Of a stretch of 64,000 nt of DNA, positions 53,251 through 63,557 are shown piece after piece. A program made the translations under genes and the position numbers. Location: positions 1-64,000 of the forward strand of contig JAJYBB010000004.1 in NCBI GenBank assembly GCA_021779195.1, read 5' to 3'. This DNA comes from Bacteroidota bacterium (GTDB lineage Bacteria > Bacteroidota > Bacteroidia > Bacteroidales > Paludibacteraceae). Under the pieces are notes generated by a model. It saw nothing but the letters and a program-made list of their open reading frames with translations. It was not told the DNA's origin and ran no database searches. The first letter of the stretch is position 1, and each line of letters opens with the position of its first letter.

Positions 53251-54288
53251 TTAAATTATGGGAATATTGGAAGCTCGGCTTTCATTGATCATTTTTTCAG
53301 GCCAGATACTGGCTTGAATCTCGCCGATATGCGCTTTGCGTAAGAAAAACATGCATAAACGCGATTGACCGATTCCACCACCTATCGAAAGAGGTAATGT
53401 ACCTTCTATTAGTCGTTTATGAAAATATAAATTGATACGTTCCATTTTACCAGCAAGCTCTAATTGATGAAATAAAGCCATTTTATCAACTCTGATTCCC
53501 ATCGAGGAAACTTCGAAAGCCATTTCCAATACTGGATTCCACAAAATAATATCTCCATTTAATCCGGGAAGTCCATTCTCGGCAATAGTCGACCAGTCGT
53601 CATAATCAGGGGCACGTCCATCATGCATTTGTCCATCGCCTAATTTACCGCCAATACCAATGACAAAAATTGCTTTATATTTGCGGGCGAATTCATTTTC
53701 TCTTTCTTTAGGAGTCAAATTGGGATACATCTGACGTAATTCTTCTGCATGAATAAACTGAATTTCAGCAGGAAGAACAGGTTGGATAGCCGGAAAATTT
53801 TCGGAAACCAAATATTCGGTTCTCAAAAATGAAGCATAAATCTTACGTACAATAGCTTTCAAAAATGCCGTATTTCTTTCTTCATTAGTCATAACCAACT
53901 CCCAATCCCACTGATCCACATAAAGCGAATGTAAATTTCCCAATTCTTCGTCAGCACGAATGGCATTCATATCGGTATAAATTCCATACCCATTTTCAAT
54001 ATTAAATTCAGCTAAAGTGAGACGTTTCCATTTAGCGAGAGAATGTACAACTTCGGCTTGCACATCACCCAAATCTTTGATTGCAAATTTAACAGGGCGT
54101 TCAACCCCATTCAAATCATCATTTATACCTGTACCTTGAAGTACAAAAAGTGGTGCTGTAACCCTTCTCAACCGTAATTCAGAAGAAAGATTGGCTTGAA
54201 AAAAATCTTTGATTTTGGTTATTCCTAATTCGGTTTGTTGTAAATTGAGAATCGGCTTATAGTTTGCCGGTTTAATTAAATAGCTCAT
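53251..54288 (-). CDS. asnA: Aspartate-ammonia ligase
   Basis: A 345-residue AsnA, forming asparagine from aspartate, ammonia and ATP. Class II synthetase-like motifs are evident: YKPILNLQQTELGITKIKDFF at the N-terminus, AVTAPLFV-like VTAPLFVLQGTGIND, LYVDQWDWE and GGGIGQSRLCMFFL near the end. Cytosolic. It has a -7 box about 42 bp upstream, so it is a separate transcript from folA. Confidence 0.97.
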   Translation of the reverse strand: MSYLIKPANYKPILNLQQTELGITKIKDFFQANLSSELRLRRVTAPLFVLQGTGINDDLNGVERPVKFAIKDLGDVQAEVVHSLAKWKRLTLAEFNIENGYGIYTDMNAIRADEELGNLHSLYVDQWDWELVMTNEERNTAFLKAIVRKIYASFLRTEYLVSENFPAIQPVLPAEIQFIHAEELRQMYPNLTPKERENEFARKYKAIFVIGIGGKLGDGQMHDGRAPDYDDWSTIAENGLPGLNGDIILWNPVLEMAFEVSSMGIRVDKMALFHQLELAGKMERINLYFHKRLIEGTLPLSIGGGIGQSRLCMFFLRKAHIGEIQASIWPEKMINESRASNIPII

Positions 54289-54329
54289 GATATTTATAGA
54301 ATTAATTTTAAGTGATTAAAAATGAAAAA

Positions 54330-54337
54330 CAAAGATA
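54330..54337 (-). promoter_or_regulatory. -7 promoter element of asnA
   Basis: TATCTTTG on the minus strand, 42 nt before the asnA start, is an exact -7 match. No TTTG is seen at -33. Confidence 0.55.
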
Positions 54338-54414
54338 AACAAATTGCGAAAAATTAGCCTGAATTAAGATCATAAAATTAATTATTTTGGCATATTTAAT
54401 AAATTTATGATTGC

Positions 54415-54448
54415 AAAAAACGCCTTTCTTTTGATAAGAAAGGCGTTT
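54415..54448. terminator. Terminator of folA
   Basis: A 13-bp stem (54418-54430 with 54436-54448) with loop TTGAT. On the minus strand it is followed by six U. It lies 20 nt past the folA stop. Confidence 0.85.
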
Positions 54449-54467
54449 AAAATTTCAATGAAAACGA

Positions 54468-54971
54468 TTAGTTGTTCTTTATTCGCTTATATACAACGAA
54501 TGAATACGAAAATGGATTTTGGGCATCTGGTTCAAAATCCTCACGACTTACTTCTTCCCATTTTTTAAAATTAATTTCAGGAAAATATGTATCAGCATGA
54601 AATTCATGATGAACCCAAGTTATATACAAAGAATCGACTTTGTCGATGCATTGGCGATAGACAGTTGCTCCACCTATTACAAAAACTTCTTGTTCGTGTT
54701 CGCATAACTCGGTCGCATCTTCGAAAGAATCTGCCTCAAAATAACCAGTATTTACTCCTTCAGACATTACCGATGTCAATACTATGTTTTTGCGATTTGG
54801 CAGTGGACCGTTAGGTAAACTTTCGAACGTACGTTTTCCCATAACAACTGCGTGTCCTGTCGTAAGATTTTTGAAATGCTTTAAATCTGCAGGTAAGTGC
54901 CAAGGTAAATTGTTAGATTTTCCGATGGCATAATTGTCGGATACAGCTGCAATAATCGAAATTTTTGACAT
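54468..54971 (-). CDS. folA: Dihydrofolate reductase
   Basis: A 167-residue DHFR that reduces dihydrofolate with NADPH. AAVSDNYAIGKSNNLPWHLPADLKHFK (8-34) holds the substrate-site W and the acidic D of the LPxD motif, VVMGKRTFESL (42-52) binds NADPH and VFVIGGATVYRQ follows. It comes after thyA on the same strand with a 111-bp gap, and the two complete the thymidylate cycle. Confidence 0.97.
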   Translation of the reverse strand: MSKISIIAAVSDNYAIGKSNNLPWHLPADLKHFKNLTTGHAVVMGKRTFESLPNGPLPNRKNIVLTSVMSEGVNTGYFEADSFEDATELCEHEQEVFVIGGATVYRQCIDKVDSLYITWVHHEFHADTYFPEINFKKWEEVSREDFEPDAQNPFSYSFVVYKRIKNN

Positions 54972-55082
54972 ATAAAATGAATTAATTATTTTAACACATT
55001 ATCGGAATTCACAGCGATAAACAAACAAAATTATAAACAAAAATTCGTAACGCTATTACATTTGTATAATAATTGTTTTAAT

Positions 55083-55877
55083 TTAAACTGCCACAACACC
55101 TTTTATATGTGGATGTGGATTGTAGCCCATCAGTTCAAAATCTGAAAATTTGAATGAAAAAATATCTTTCACTTCAGGATTAATGTACATGGTTGGCAAT
55201 TGACGCGGTTCACGGGATAATTGAAGTTTAACCTGTTCTATATGATTACTATAAATATGAGCATCGCCTAAAGTATGAACAAAATCACCAGCCTCTAAAC
55301 CTGTAACTTGAGCCATCATTTGTAATAAAAGCGCATATGAAGCAATATTGAATGGAACTCCAATAAAAATATCAGCACTCCGCTGATATAATTGCAGACT
55401 CAATCGTCCATTGGCAACGTAAAACTGAAAAAAAGTATGACAAGGGGGCAAATTCATATTGGGTAAGTCGGCCACATTCCATGCACTAACTATGATGCGG
55501 CGTGAATCAGGATTATTCTTAATTGTTTGCACTGCCTGTGTTATCTGATCAATGTGCCCACCGCTATAATCGGGCCACGATCGCCATTGATAGCCATAAA
55601 TATGTCCCAAATTTCCTTGCTTATCAGCCCATTCGTTCCAAATTCTTACTCCGTTATCTTGCAGATATTTAATATTTGTATCTCCATTCAAGAACCAAAG
55701 TAATTCGTGAATGATGGATTTCAGATGCAATTGTTTAGTGGTTAAACAAGGAAATCCATCCTGAAGATTAAATCGCATTTGATGACCAAAAACACTAATA
55801 GTGCCTGTTCCAGTACGGTCTTCTTTGTGAACACCTTCTGACATTACAAGATTCAATAAGTCTAAATATTGTTTCAT
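55083..55877 (-). CDS. thyA: Thymidylate synthase
   Basis: Converts dUMP to dTMP using methylene-THF. With the ATG at 55877 it has 264 residues, the length of E. coli ThyA. Motifs: [30 protein letters not shown] and [11 protein letters not shown] with the catalytic Cys, plus [17 protein letters not shown]. An upstream in-frame ATG at 55916 adds 13 non-conserved residues and is rejected. Near the PorE-like gene and folA. Confidence 0.97.
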   Translation of the reverse strand: MKQYLDLLNLVMSEGVHKEDRTGTGTISVFGHQMRFNLQDGFPCLTTKQLHLKSIIHELLWFLNGDTNIKYLQDNGVRIWNEWADKQGNLGHIYGYQWRSWPDYSGGHIDQITQAVQTIKNNPDSRRIIVSAWNVADLPNMNLPPCHTFFQFYVANGRLSLQLYQRSADIFIGVPFNIASYALLLQMMAQVTGLEAGDFVHTLGDAHIYSNHIEQVKLQLSREPRQLPTMYINPEVKDIFSFKFSDFELMGYNPHPHIKGVVAV

Positions 55878-55955
55878 TTTATACAATTTTTTTTGGATCA
55901 AGCGAGAAGTTATCAATTCTTAATAATCTGATTAATAGGACAAATCGCATCACCG

Positions 55956-57944
55956 TTAATAAAGTTTATAGGTCATTTTCACTACCCTAAACTCCGTACG
56001 ACGATTGATTTGATTGGCAATATCCTGTTGATCGGGAGTGAGTTTTGACACAAAATTCTCATCCAACACATCATTCACTTTCATAAATGGGTATTTGGCT
56101 GCCAAAGCAGCATCTACCACTACTGGTTTTTCTTCGCCGTTGCCAACCGAAGTTAACCTGTCGGAAGCTATTCCGTGTGCAATCAAATAATCCACAACCG
56201 ATTTGGCTCTTTTTTCAGAAAGAATTTTATTCGATGCATTATTACCAATCATGTCTGTATTGGCACTGATTTCGATGGTAATATTGGGATTGTCGTTTAA
56301 TAATTTAACCAGAACCTGTAAGCCGGCTTCAGAAGCAGGAGTAAGGTCCCATTTTCCAAATTCATAAAAGATGTTTTCAATTTGAATTGGTCTGGAGATA
56401 GAAGATAGTTGAAAATCAGTAGTAAAAGTTTGACTTTCGGTCAATCCACGTGTGGATAATTTATTTTCCTGATTTAAATAGCCTCGGGCAGAAGCCATCA
56501 TCACACAGTCCATATCTTTATCCAATTTAATGCGATAGGTTCCATCTTTTTTCGTTTGTATTCGGGCGTTAAATCCCGTGTTCGAAATCAGGCGTATCAA
56601 AGCATCAGAAATTGCGTTTCCTTTTTCATCAACAACCTTACCTTCAACTAAGTAAGCAATATCTGGTACTCCAAAACTATAAATGGCATCATAACCTTTT
56701 CGATCATTTCGATTCGATGAAAAAAATCCATTTTCAGATTTTCCGGCAAAAATTATCCCAAAATCATCGGCTGAAGAATTTACCGGTGCTCCCACATTTT
56801 GAACAGTCGAGACACTATCATTTTTAAATGTAACTTTAAAAATATCCAAGCCACCATATCCAGGCAATCCGTTCGACGAGAAATAAAGAGTTCCATCAGC
56901 CCTAACGGTCGGAAACATTTCATCACCTGACGTATTTACCTTGCTCCCAAGGTTTTCAACATATTTCAATTCACCTTTTTCAAGTTTTCCTTTCCAAATG
57001 TCTTTACCACCAAAGCCTTCTTTTGAATCGGACACAAAATACATTGTTTCGCCATCGGGAGCAATAGCCGGATGGGCAACAGAAATAGTACTATCGGCGA
57101 AGATCTTAATTTTCTGAGGTGTACTCCAAGATCCACCAGCCCTGTTCGTGTAAAAAATTTCCGTTCCTACAGCCCGATCAAGTGCCTGGTGAGCCAAGGT
57201 AAAATACATAATTTTACCATCGGGACTAAATGAACAAACACCCATATCTTCATGATTTGGGTTTAATTCTTCACTCAATAATGTGGGCTTTTCCCATTTT
57301 CCGGCAGCATTCTTCCGTGTCGTATATAAATTGTTATTTGGCAAACCGGTGATTGTATTATTTTTCATCACTACTTTCTTGTTGTAGGAACGGGATGAAG
57401 TGAAAACAAGCACATCGGCATCAGAATTTGGAAAAGCAGGGCTGAAATTATCAGTCATACGGGCATTCAGAAAATCGGCTCGACTTACTTTATAAGAAGC
57501 CGGTTTCATTTTCTGATCAATGATCATTTCTGAAGCTGCAATTCCATTTTTGGCTACTAGATTCGTGCTGTCATGTTTGAGAAAGATTTTGAAATTTCGA
57601 ATCGCTTCGGCATAATTTCCATTTCGCTGTAACACTTCGGCATAACGAAGGTACACTAAACTATCGGGATATTTATAACGAATGGCGTTTTGGTAAGCCA
57701 TTTCAGCACGATAATTATTAATTAGCCGGAAACACTCTCCCTGCTTAAATGCAATTTCTGATCGCAATAATTTATCTTTATAAGGCACACTACCGTACAA
57801 ACGATGATAAAGCTCTCCTGCTTCAAAATATTCGCCAGTTTCATAACGTTTATCTGCCTTTTTGATGCGTGCATTCAAACTACAACCTTGAAAAACAAGT
57901 GCTGTAAAAATTATAAAAATAAAAGTGGAACAGTTACATCGCAT
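55956..57944 (-). CDS. PorE-like lipoprotein (TPR, beta-propeller, CRD, OmpA)
   Basis: A lipoprotein of 662 residues: lipobox FQGC at residues 18-21, TPR-like helical repeats (about 25-135), PD40/WD40-like beta-propeller (about 160-420), a carboxypeptidase-regulatory-like domain (about 432-515) and a C-terminal OmpA domain (about 545-655: NANTDMIGNN, LSEKRAKSVVDYLI) that binds peptidoglycan. The order equals that of PorE of the type IX secretion system, which anchors the complex to the cell wall. Other OmpA proteins share parts, so this is by architecture. Confidence 0.75.
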   Translation of the reverse strand: MRCNCSTFIFIIFTALVFQGCSLNARIKKADKRYETGEYFEAGELYHRLYGSVPYKDKLLRSEIAFKQGECFRLINNYRAEMAYQNAIRYKYPDSLVYLRYAEVLQRNGNYAEAIRNFKIFLKHDSTNLVAKNGIAASEMIIDQKMKPASYKVSRADFLNARMTDNFSPAFPNSDADVLVFTSSRSYNKKVVMKNNTITGLPNNNLYTTRKNAAGKWEKPTLLSEELNPNHEDMGVCSFSPDGKIMYFTLAHQALDRAVGTEIFYTNRAGGSWSTPQKIKIFADSTISVAHPAIAPDGETMYFVSDSKEGFGGKDIWKGKLEKGELKYVENLGSKVNTSGDEMFPTVRADGTLYFSSNGLPGYGGLDIFKVTFKNDSVSTVQNVGAPVNSSADDFGIIFAGKSENGFFSSNRNDRKGYDAIYSFGVPDIAYLVEGKVVDEKGNAISDALIRLISNTGFNARIQTKKDGTYRIKLDKDMDCVMMASARGYLNQENKLSTRGLTESQTFTTDFQLSSISRPIQIENIFYEFGKWDLTPASEAGLQVLVKLLNDNPNITIEISANTDMIGNNASNKILSEKRAKSVVDYLIAHGIASDRLTSVGNGEEKPVVVDAALAAKYPFMKVNDVLDENFVSKLTPDQQDIANQINRRTEFRVVKMTYKLY

Positions 57945-58013
57945 AATTTACAATTTTCAAAGACAAGCAAATAATATTTGTATTTGCTTGAATTCTAAAC
58001 CTTTGTCATACTA

Positions 58014-59261
58014 TTATTCAAGCGCATGAATTACCAGCCCCGAGCGTAATTTAGGCTCAAACCAGGTAGTTTTGGGAGGCATAATATTTCCCGAATCGGC
58101 GATATTAATCAATTGTTTCATGGAAACTGGATACAATGCCAATGCCATACGCATTTCACCGCTGTCCACCCGTTTTTGCAACTCACTGATTCCGCGGATA
58201 CCCCCTACGAAATCAATACGGTTGTCCGATCTTAAATCTTTAATTCCCAAAATTTCATCCAAAATTAAATTCGACGAAATAGTAACATCTAACACGCCAA
58301 TCGGGTCGTTATCGTTATAGGTTTTTGATTTAGCAGTCAGCGAAAACCAATTACCCGACAAATACAACGCAAAATTATGCAATTTATTGGGTTTATAAAT
58401 CGCAACACCTTTTTTTTCCACTTTGAAGTTCTCGTTCAATCTTGTTAAGAATTCTTCATCAGTAAGATGATTAAGGTCTTTAACCACACGATTATAATCA
58501 ATTATATTCAACTGATTATCAGGGAAACACACAGCCATAAAATAATTATATTCTTCGTTGCCGGTATGATTCGGATTGGCTTTTCGCTTTTCAAGCCCAA
58601 CCAATGCAGCCGCAGCACTACGATGATGCCCATCGGCAATATAGAGTGAAGGAATTTCTGAAAAGATAAGAGTAATTTGTTTAATGGTATTAACATCATC
58701 AATTACCCAAAATTTATGTCCAAAACCATCTCCTTGAGCCACGAAATCATATTCAGGATTATTCTTAATCACTTGACTCACAATTATATCTAAATCATCG
58801 CGATGCGGATAAGCAAAAAATACAGGCTCGATATTTGCATTGTTTACACGCACATGTTTCATTCGGTCTTCTTCTTTATCGCGACGGGTAAGCTCGTGTT
58901 TTTTAATGTTCTCGTTCACATAATCATCTACATTGGCACAAACTACCAATCCATACTGGGTTTTGCCGTTCATAGTTTGTGCATAAACATAATACTTTTC
59001 CTCTTCATCCTGCACTAACCAACCTTTACTGCGAAAATCAGCAAAATTTTCGGCAGCTTGGGCGTACACTTTTTCATCGTGCTCATCGGTACCGGGTTCA
59101 AAATCAATTTCGGGTTTGATAATGTGGTACAATGACATGGGATTACCGGTAGCCTCGGCTCGTGCTTCTGCCGAACTTAACACATCGTAAGGTCGTGAAG
59201 CCACTTTTTCGACTATTTCTTTTGGCGGGCGTATCCCTCTGAAAGGTTTAATAATAGCCAT
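58014..59261 (-). CDS. DUF1015 family protein
   Basis: A 415-residue protein starting MAIIKPFRGIRPPKEIV, as in DUF1015 members: RPYDVLSS (22-29), NPMSLYHIIKPEID (40-53) and IADGHHRSAAA are characteristic. Function unknown; some members are annotated as SpoVR-like or phosphatase-like, without proof. Soluble, no signal. It precedes the PorE-like gene by 69 bp in the same direction, and both may be transcribed together. Confidence 0.9.
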   Translation of the reverse strand: MAIIKPFRGIRPPKEIVEKVASRPYDVLSSAEARAEATGNPMSLYHIIKPEIDFEPGTDEHDEKVYAQAAENFADFRSKGWLVQDEEEKYYVYAQTMNGKTQYGLVVCANVDDYVNENIKKHELTRRDKEEDRMKHVRVNNANIEPVFFAYPHRDDLDIIVSQVIKNNPEYDFVAQGDGFGHKFWVIDDVNTIKQITLIFSEIPSLYIADGHHRSAAAALVGLEKRKANPNHTGNEEYNYFMAVCFPDNQLNIIDYNRVVKDLNHLTDEEFLTRLNENFKVEKKGVAIYKPNKLHNFALYLSGNWFSLTAKSKTYNDNDPIGVLDVTISSNLILDEILGIKDLRSDNRIDFVGGIRGISELQKRVDSGEMRMALALYPVSMKQLINIADSGNIMPPKTTWFEPKLRSGLVIHALE

Positions 59262-59491
59262 AATAGATTGTTTTTTAATAGTTTAAACTTACAACGATTT
59301 GAATAGGTTCAAAATCAAAAAATACATCAAAAAATTATTGAGTGATTTGAATTTCAAAACAATAAAAATAGAATTAGCACCTGTTCAACCTCAATTTTGA
59401 AGGACACAAAGGTAATAAAAAGTTTGAAAAACGAGGGAAGAAGAAATGGCATATTGCAAAATACAATCAATGAAATATTAAAATTGGAAAC

Positions 59492-59524
59492 AAAAAAAAG
59501 CTTCACATTTGAATTGAGAAGCTT
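59492..59524 (-). terminator. Terminator of proS
   Basis: AAGCTTC/GAAGCTT stem (59498-59504 with 59518-59524) followed on the minus strand by eight U, 23 nt past the proS stop. Confidence 0.75.
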
Positions 59525-59546
59525 AGTTAAAATGATTATTCCAAAT

Positions 59547-61019
59547 TTAATAGGCTCTAGCAAAAGCTACCCTTCGAAGCGATGGTTTGCCTGTTACCAT
59601 ACAAAAACCTGGAGTGATGTCACCTTTTAATGGTATACAACGGATAGTGGCTTTTGTATCTTCTTTGATTTTCTCTTCGGTCTCGGGGGTTCCATCCCAA
59701 TGACACATAAGGAAACCGCCTTTTTCGATCTCAACTTTAAATTCATCATAAGAATTTACTTCGCGGGTGGTTGATTCCCTAAAATCATAGGCTTTCTTAA
59801 ACATATTATGCTGAATATCTTTGAGTAATGTGTCGATATAATTTTCTATTCCATCCATTGATACCGTTTCTTTAGTCAAATCATCGCGTCGTGCCACTTC
59901 AACGGTGTTATTTTCAAGATCGCGGGCACCGATGGCTAAACGTACAGGGACACCTTTTAATTCGTATTCGGCAAATTTCCACCCTGGTTTTTTATTATCG
60001 TTATTGTCAAATTTTACTGTAATACCCAACACCTTCAATTTTTTAGAAATTTCAACTACTTTTTCAGAAATCGCAGTCAATTGTTCTTCATTTTTATAAA
60101 TTGGCACAATAACTACTTGAAAAGGAGCTAAATTTGGAGGAAGTACCAACCCATTATCATCAGAATGGGTCATGATTAATGCGCCCATCAGTCGGGTGGA
60201 AACGCCCCAGGAAGTAGCCCACACGTAATCCAATTTGTTGGTTTTATCCACAAATGTAACATCAAAAGCTTTGGCAAAATTTTGCCCTAAAAAATGTGAA
60301 GTACCAGCTTGTAAAGCCTTTCCATCCTGCATCAATGCTTCAATGCAAAAAGTTTCTAAAGCACCGGCAAATCGTTCGTTGGGAGATTTCACACCTTTAA
60401 GAACCGGAACTGCCATAAATCGTTCGGCAAAATCGGCGTAAATATCTAATATTTTAAGTGCTTCGGTCATGGCTTCGTCTTCAGTGGCGTGTGCTGTGTG
60501 TCCTTCCTGCCATAAAAATTCAGTTGTCCGAAGGAATAAGCGTGTACGCATTTCCCAGCGAACCACGTTGGCCCACTGATTGATCAAAAGAGGCAAATCA
60601 CGATAAGATTGAATCCAATTTTTATACGTACTCCAGATAATGGTTTCAGACGTAGGTCTTACAATTAATTCTTCTTCGAGCTTGGCTTCCGGATCGACAA
60701 CCAACCCGCTTCCATCCGGGTCTTTTTTTAGGCGATGGTGTGTTACCACGGCGCATTCCTTTGCAAAACCTTCAACGTGCTCGGCTTCTTTGCTCAGAAA
60801 TGACTTGGGTATAAAGAGTGGAAAATAAGCATTCTCATGTCCCGTTTCTTTAAACATACGGTCAAGTTCAGCCTGAATTTTCTCCCAGATTGCATAACCA
60901 TAAGGTTTAATGACCATGCAACCTCGAACAGCCGAATTTTCAGCAAGATCGGCTTTAATTACTAAATCGTTATACCACTGTGAATAGTTTTCGCTTCGTG
61001 AAGTCAGTTCTTTTGCCAT
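59547..61019 (-). CDS. proS: Prolyl-tRNA synthetase, archaeal/eukaryotic-type
   Basis: Charges tRNA-Pro. The 490-residue type without the bacterial editing insertion, close to archaeal and eukaryotic ProRS. Class II motifs are visible: motif 2 with [26 protein letters not shown] (about 156-181) and motif 3 near [26 protein letters not shown]. The C-terminal anticodon-binding part has [17 protein letters not shown]. It ends VAFARAY, a conserved terminal Tyr of this type. The -7 element is about 47 bp upstream. Confidence 0.96.
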   Translation of the reverse strand: MAKELTSRSENYSQWYNDLVIKADLAENSAVRGCMVIKPYGYAIWEKIQAELDRMFKETGHENAYFPLFIPKSFLSKEAEHVEGFAKECAVVTHHRLKKDPDGSGLVVDPEAKLEEELIVRPTSETIIWSTYKNWIQSYRDLPLLINQWANVVRWEMRTRLFLRTTEFLWQEGHTAHATEDEAMTEALKILDIYADFAERFMAVPVLKGVKSPNERFAGALETFCIEALMQDGKALQAGTSHFLGQNFAKAFDVTFVDKTNKLDYVWATSWGVSTRLMGALIMTHSDDNGLVLPPNLAPFQVVIVPIYKNEEQLTAISEKVVEISKKLKVLGITVKFDNNDNKKPGWKFAEYELKGVPVRLAIGARDLENNTVEVARRDDLTKETVSMDGIENYIDTLLKDIQHNMFKKAYDFRESTTREVNSYDEFKVEIEKGGFLMCHWDGTPETEEKIKEDTKATIRCIPLKGDITPGFCMVTGKPSLRRVAFARAY

Positions 61020-61065
61020 CTATTTATTTAATATTTATCAATTTACTTTTTACTTTTTCGGAGTG

Positions 61066-61073
61066 CAAAGATA
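61066..61073 (-). promoter_or_regulatory. -7 promoter element of proS
   Basis: TATCTTTG (minus strand), exact match, about 47 nt before the start codon. The -33 element is not at the usual spacing. Confidence 0.55.
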
Positions 61074-61153
61074 ATCAATTTTCAGGAAATTTTGTCACAA
61101 AAAAAAAGAGTAAAATGACTTTAAATCACACTTCCACCCTTTCAAAAACTTTA

Positions 61154-62572
61154 TTATCGTCGATGAATGACGGTAATAATCCAATTTGTAATGGTTTCCA
61201 AGGCCAAGGGTGAAATGGTTTGCTCTATTTCACTGTATTCTTTCGGCAATCCGGTTTTACATTCCTGAAACAAATGGTTCAACCCTGGTAATTCTTTAAT
61301 CGTGAAATATTTGTTTCCACCTTTTTTTAAGGCATTTTCTATGGCTGGAAGATTTACTTTTGAAGGAACCTGCAAATCTTTATCCCCATTAATTGCCAAC
61401 ACCGGACATTGAACCTTTTCTAACATGGATTCAGGATTATACTTAATAAAATTGATCATCCAAGGGGAAGTAATCACTGCAATTTGATGTTGAATAATTG
61501 TCTCTGGGTTCGAAACTTTTGACATGTCAAGGGTTGGATTTTCTTTCAATTTCGAATTCAGAAACGCTTTCAATTTTTCGGCAATTGTGGCCGAATCGTT
61601 ATTTTGTTCCACAATTTTAAATAGATTTCGATTAATATCTACCGTTTCGTTCAGTTTTTCTTCTGAAACTCCCATTGCTTTGCCTATTGCTTCCTGTTGC
61701 AATATTAATAATTCGGCACCCGAAATACCAGTGCCTGCCATTAGCACGATAAAACTTACGGTTCGATCATTTACAGCCACAATGGGTGCTATGATTCCAC
61801 CTTCGCTGTGACCGATTAATCCGATATGCTTTGGATCAATTTCATCTCTTGTTTTCAAATAGGTTAGCGCAGACTCTACATCAGTGGCAAAATCGAACGT
61901 AGTGGATTTTGCAAAATTGCCTTTCGATGCAAAAGTGCCGCGGTCGTCGTAACGAAGAACTGCAATACCGTGTCGGGTTAAATAATCCGATAAAACTAAA
62001 AAGGGTTTATGTCCCATCAATTCTTCATCGCGATTTTGAGGTCCACTTCCCGTTATTAAAATCACAGCCGGAAATTTTCCTTCTTTTTTAGGTAAAGTGA
62101 GCGTGCCTGCAAGTAAAATATTTGCATTTTTATTTTCAAAAGTAATATCTTCGGAATAGTAAGGATAAGGCTTTATAGGATTCTGTGGGCGATTAAATGC
62201 TTCTTTTACTGTTTCTTTCATCGTTTCATTTTTCGACAAGTTTAATGGAATTGACAGTCCGGATTGTTTAAATGTTCCAAATACCGTGTCATTTTTTACC
62301 GTTCCTACATATTCAATGTTAGCCGAAGTCATTTCAATATTAAGAATTGAATTTTCAAACGTAACTTTCGTCATCGGAATGCCATTTGCTCCCTGATCAG
62401 GGCTATCCATAGTTGCAGAAAAGCCCCCATCAGACTTACTGACATGAAATACAATGTGTAATTGCACACCTTGTACTTTGAGTACACCATTCCAATTTCC
62501 GACAATATTTTGACCTGAGACAAAATTTATCATAATCATAAAAACGCTGATAATTAAAATTTTAGTTTTCAT
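61154..62572 (-). CDS. Secreted alpha/beta-fold hydrolase
   Basis: A signal peptide (1-21, ending FVSGQ) precedes an N-terminal beta domain (22-120) and an alpha/beta hydrolase domain with nucleophile elbow GHSEGG (254-259, S256), catalytic Asp in INGDKDLQVP and His in LPGLNHLFQ. Substrate unknown, probably an esterase or peptidase-like enzyme in the periplasm. The start overlaps the end of the SdpI gene by 11 bp, so the three genes sdpR-sdpI-hydrolase form one operon. Confidence 0.85.
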   Translation of the reverse strand: MKTKILIISVFMIMINFVSGQNIVGNWNGVLKVQGVQLHIVFHVSKSDGGFSATMDSPDQGANGIPMTKVTFENSILNIEMTSANIEYVGTVKNDTVFGTFKQSGLSIPLNLSKNETMKETVKEAFNRPQNPIKPYPYYSEDITFENKNANILLAGTLTLPKKEGKFPAVILITGSGPQNRDEELMGHKPFLVLSDYLTRHGIAVLRYDDRGTFASKGNFAKSTTFDFATDVESALTYLKTRDEIDPKHIGLIGHSEGGIIAPIVAVNDRTVSFIVLMAGTGISGAELLILQQEAIGKAMGVSEEKLNETVDINRNLFKIVEQNNDSATIAEKLKAFLNSKLKENPTLDMSKVSNPETIIQHQIAVITSPWMINFIKYNPESMLEKVQCPVLAINGDKDLQVPSKVNLPAIENALKKGGNKYFTIKELPGLNHLFQECKTGLPKEYSEIEQTISPLALETITNWIITVIHRR

Positions 62573-63215
62573 TTTTGTGGATCTTTTTAAATTCTGTATA
62601 TGAAAATATAACCGGTATCAATACTTCAATTGCGGTAATTACCCCAAATGAAACGGCGAGTAAAGAATTATTTTTTACACTAAAAGCAACTATCATGGTC
62701 AACAAACCACCAGATAACCATACTTTTCCACCCAATCGGTGTGTTTTTCTCCAAGTTTCCTCGTTTTCTAAAGTCCATGGAGTACGAATTCCAATAAAAT
62801 AATTGGGTTTCACTGCTTGGAGATAATTGCCGATCACTACATAAAAAGCACCAATCAAAGCAATTAACAGATTTGTATTGACATTACCTTTTTCACCAAC
62901 ATAAAGCAGATAAAAAGATAGTACCGACATAAAAACTGTCATCAATAACCTCAACGAATAATACTTATCGCCCATTTGTTCAATTTTCTTTTTCGGATCA
63001 AAAATTGGAATTAACAACATTAAAAAATAAGTACCTACTCCCAGTATCCCGATCAGAAAAGGAAAACCTTCTTTGTCAGTCCAGCCATTCGGATTTCCGC
63101 CAAAATCAAAATGAGTAGGAACTCTAATCGGAAGTTTATCCCAAATAAACACTAAATATGCCATAGGAATTAATATCATAATCCACAAAATCAGTTCTTT
63201 AAAAAACTTGTTCAT
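62562..63215 (-). CDS. SdpI-family membrane protein
   Basis: A 217-residue inner-membrane protein with about six hydrophobic segments. PTHFDFGGNPNGWTDKEGFPF (33-53) is the DUF1648 motif and YFIGIRTPWTLENEETWRKTHRLGGKVW is the SdpI motif. SdpI gives immunity to the SdpC toxin in Bacillus subtilis; in Bacteroidota the family is common without sdpABC and its role is unclear. The gene starts 4 bp after the sdpR stop. No toxin gene is adjacent. Confidence 0.88.
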   Translation of the reverse strand: MNKFFKELILWIMILIPMAYLVFIWDKLPIRVPTHFDFGGNPNGWTDKEGFPFLIGILGVGTYFLMLLIPIFDPKKKIEQMGDKYYSLRLLMTVFMSVLSFYLLYVGEKGNVNTNLLIALIGAFYVVIGNYLQAVKPNYFIGIRTPWTLENEETWRKTHRLGGKVWLSGGLLTMIVAFSVKNNSLLAVSFGVITAIEVLIPVIFSYTEFKKIHKNEN

Positions 63216-63219
63216 AAAT

Positions 63220-63474
63220 CTATTTTTTTAGAGTTAAAATATATTTTAACAAATCATCGATGATGGTTGTATTTATTGAGTAGTGTACAAACTGCCCTTG
63301 TTTCACGGTTGTAACCAATCCAGCCCGTTTTAGTTTGTCGAGATGATGCGAAATACTGGGTGGTGTCATTTCGAATTTTGCAGCTATTTCTCCAGCGGTC
63401 ATATCCTGTTTCTGAAGCATTTTCAAAATTTCCCTGCGTGCCGGATCATTTAAAGCTTTAAATACTTCATTCAT
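63220..63474 (-). CDS. ArsR/SdpR-family autorepressor
   Basis: An 84-residue winged-helix regulator: LNDPARREILKMLQKQDMTAGEIAAKFEMTPPSISHHLDKLKRAGLV carries the helix-turn-helix. It lacks the CxC metal site of ArsR proteins, as in SdpR. It heads the sdpR-sdpI-hydrolase operon and probably represses it. A candidate operator, ATTAGA-N6-TCTAAT, lies about 35 bp before its start. Confidence 0.9.
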   Translation of the reverse strand: MNEVFKALNDPARREILKMLQKQDMTAGEIAAKFEMTPPSISHHLDKLKRAGLVTTVKQGQFVHYSINTTIIDDLLKYILTLKK

Positions 63475-63507
63475 ATTTTATTGATTTGGCGATTGTATAT
63501 TTATATT

Positions 63508-63525
63508 ATTAGACAAATATCTAAT
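63508..63525. promoter_or_regulatory. Candidate SdpR operator
   Basis: ATTAGA (63508-63513) and TCTAAT (63520-63525) form a perfect dyad with a 6-nt spacer, centred 43 bp before the regulator start, the expected size and place for an ArsR-type autorepressor site. Confidence 0.5.
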
Positions 63526-63557
63526 TATTTTTCTAAACATTGAAAATTAATAGATTC

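Noticed and set aside
59354-59563. 69-codon minus-strand frame
   Set aside because: It crosses the proS terminator hairpin, overlaps the end of proS, and is low-complexity Leu/Phe; not a gene.
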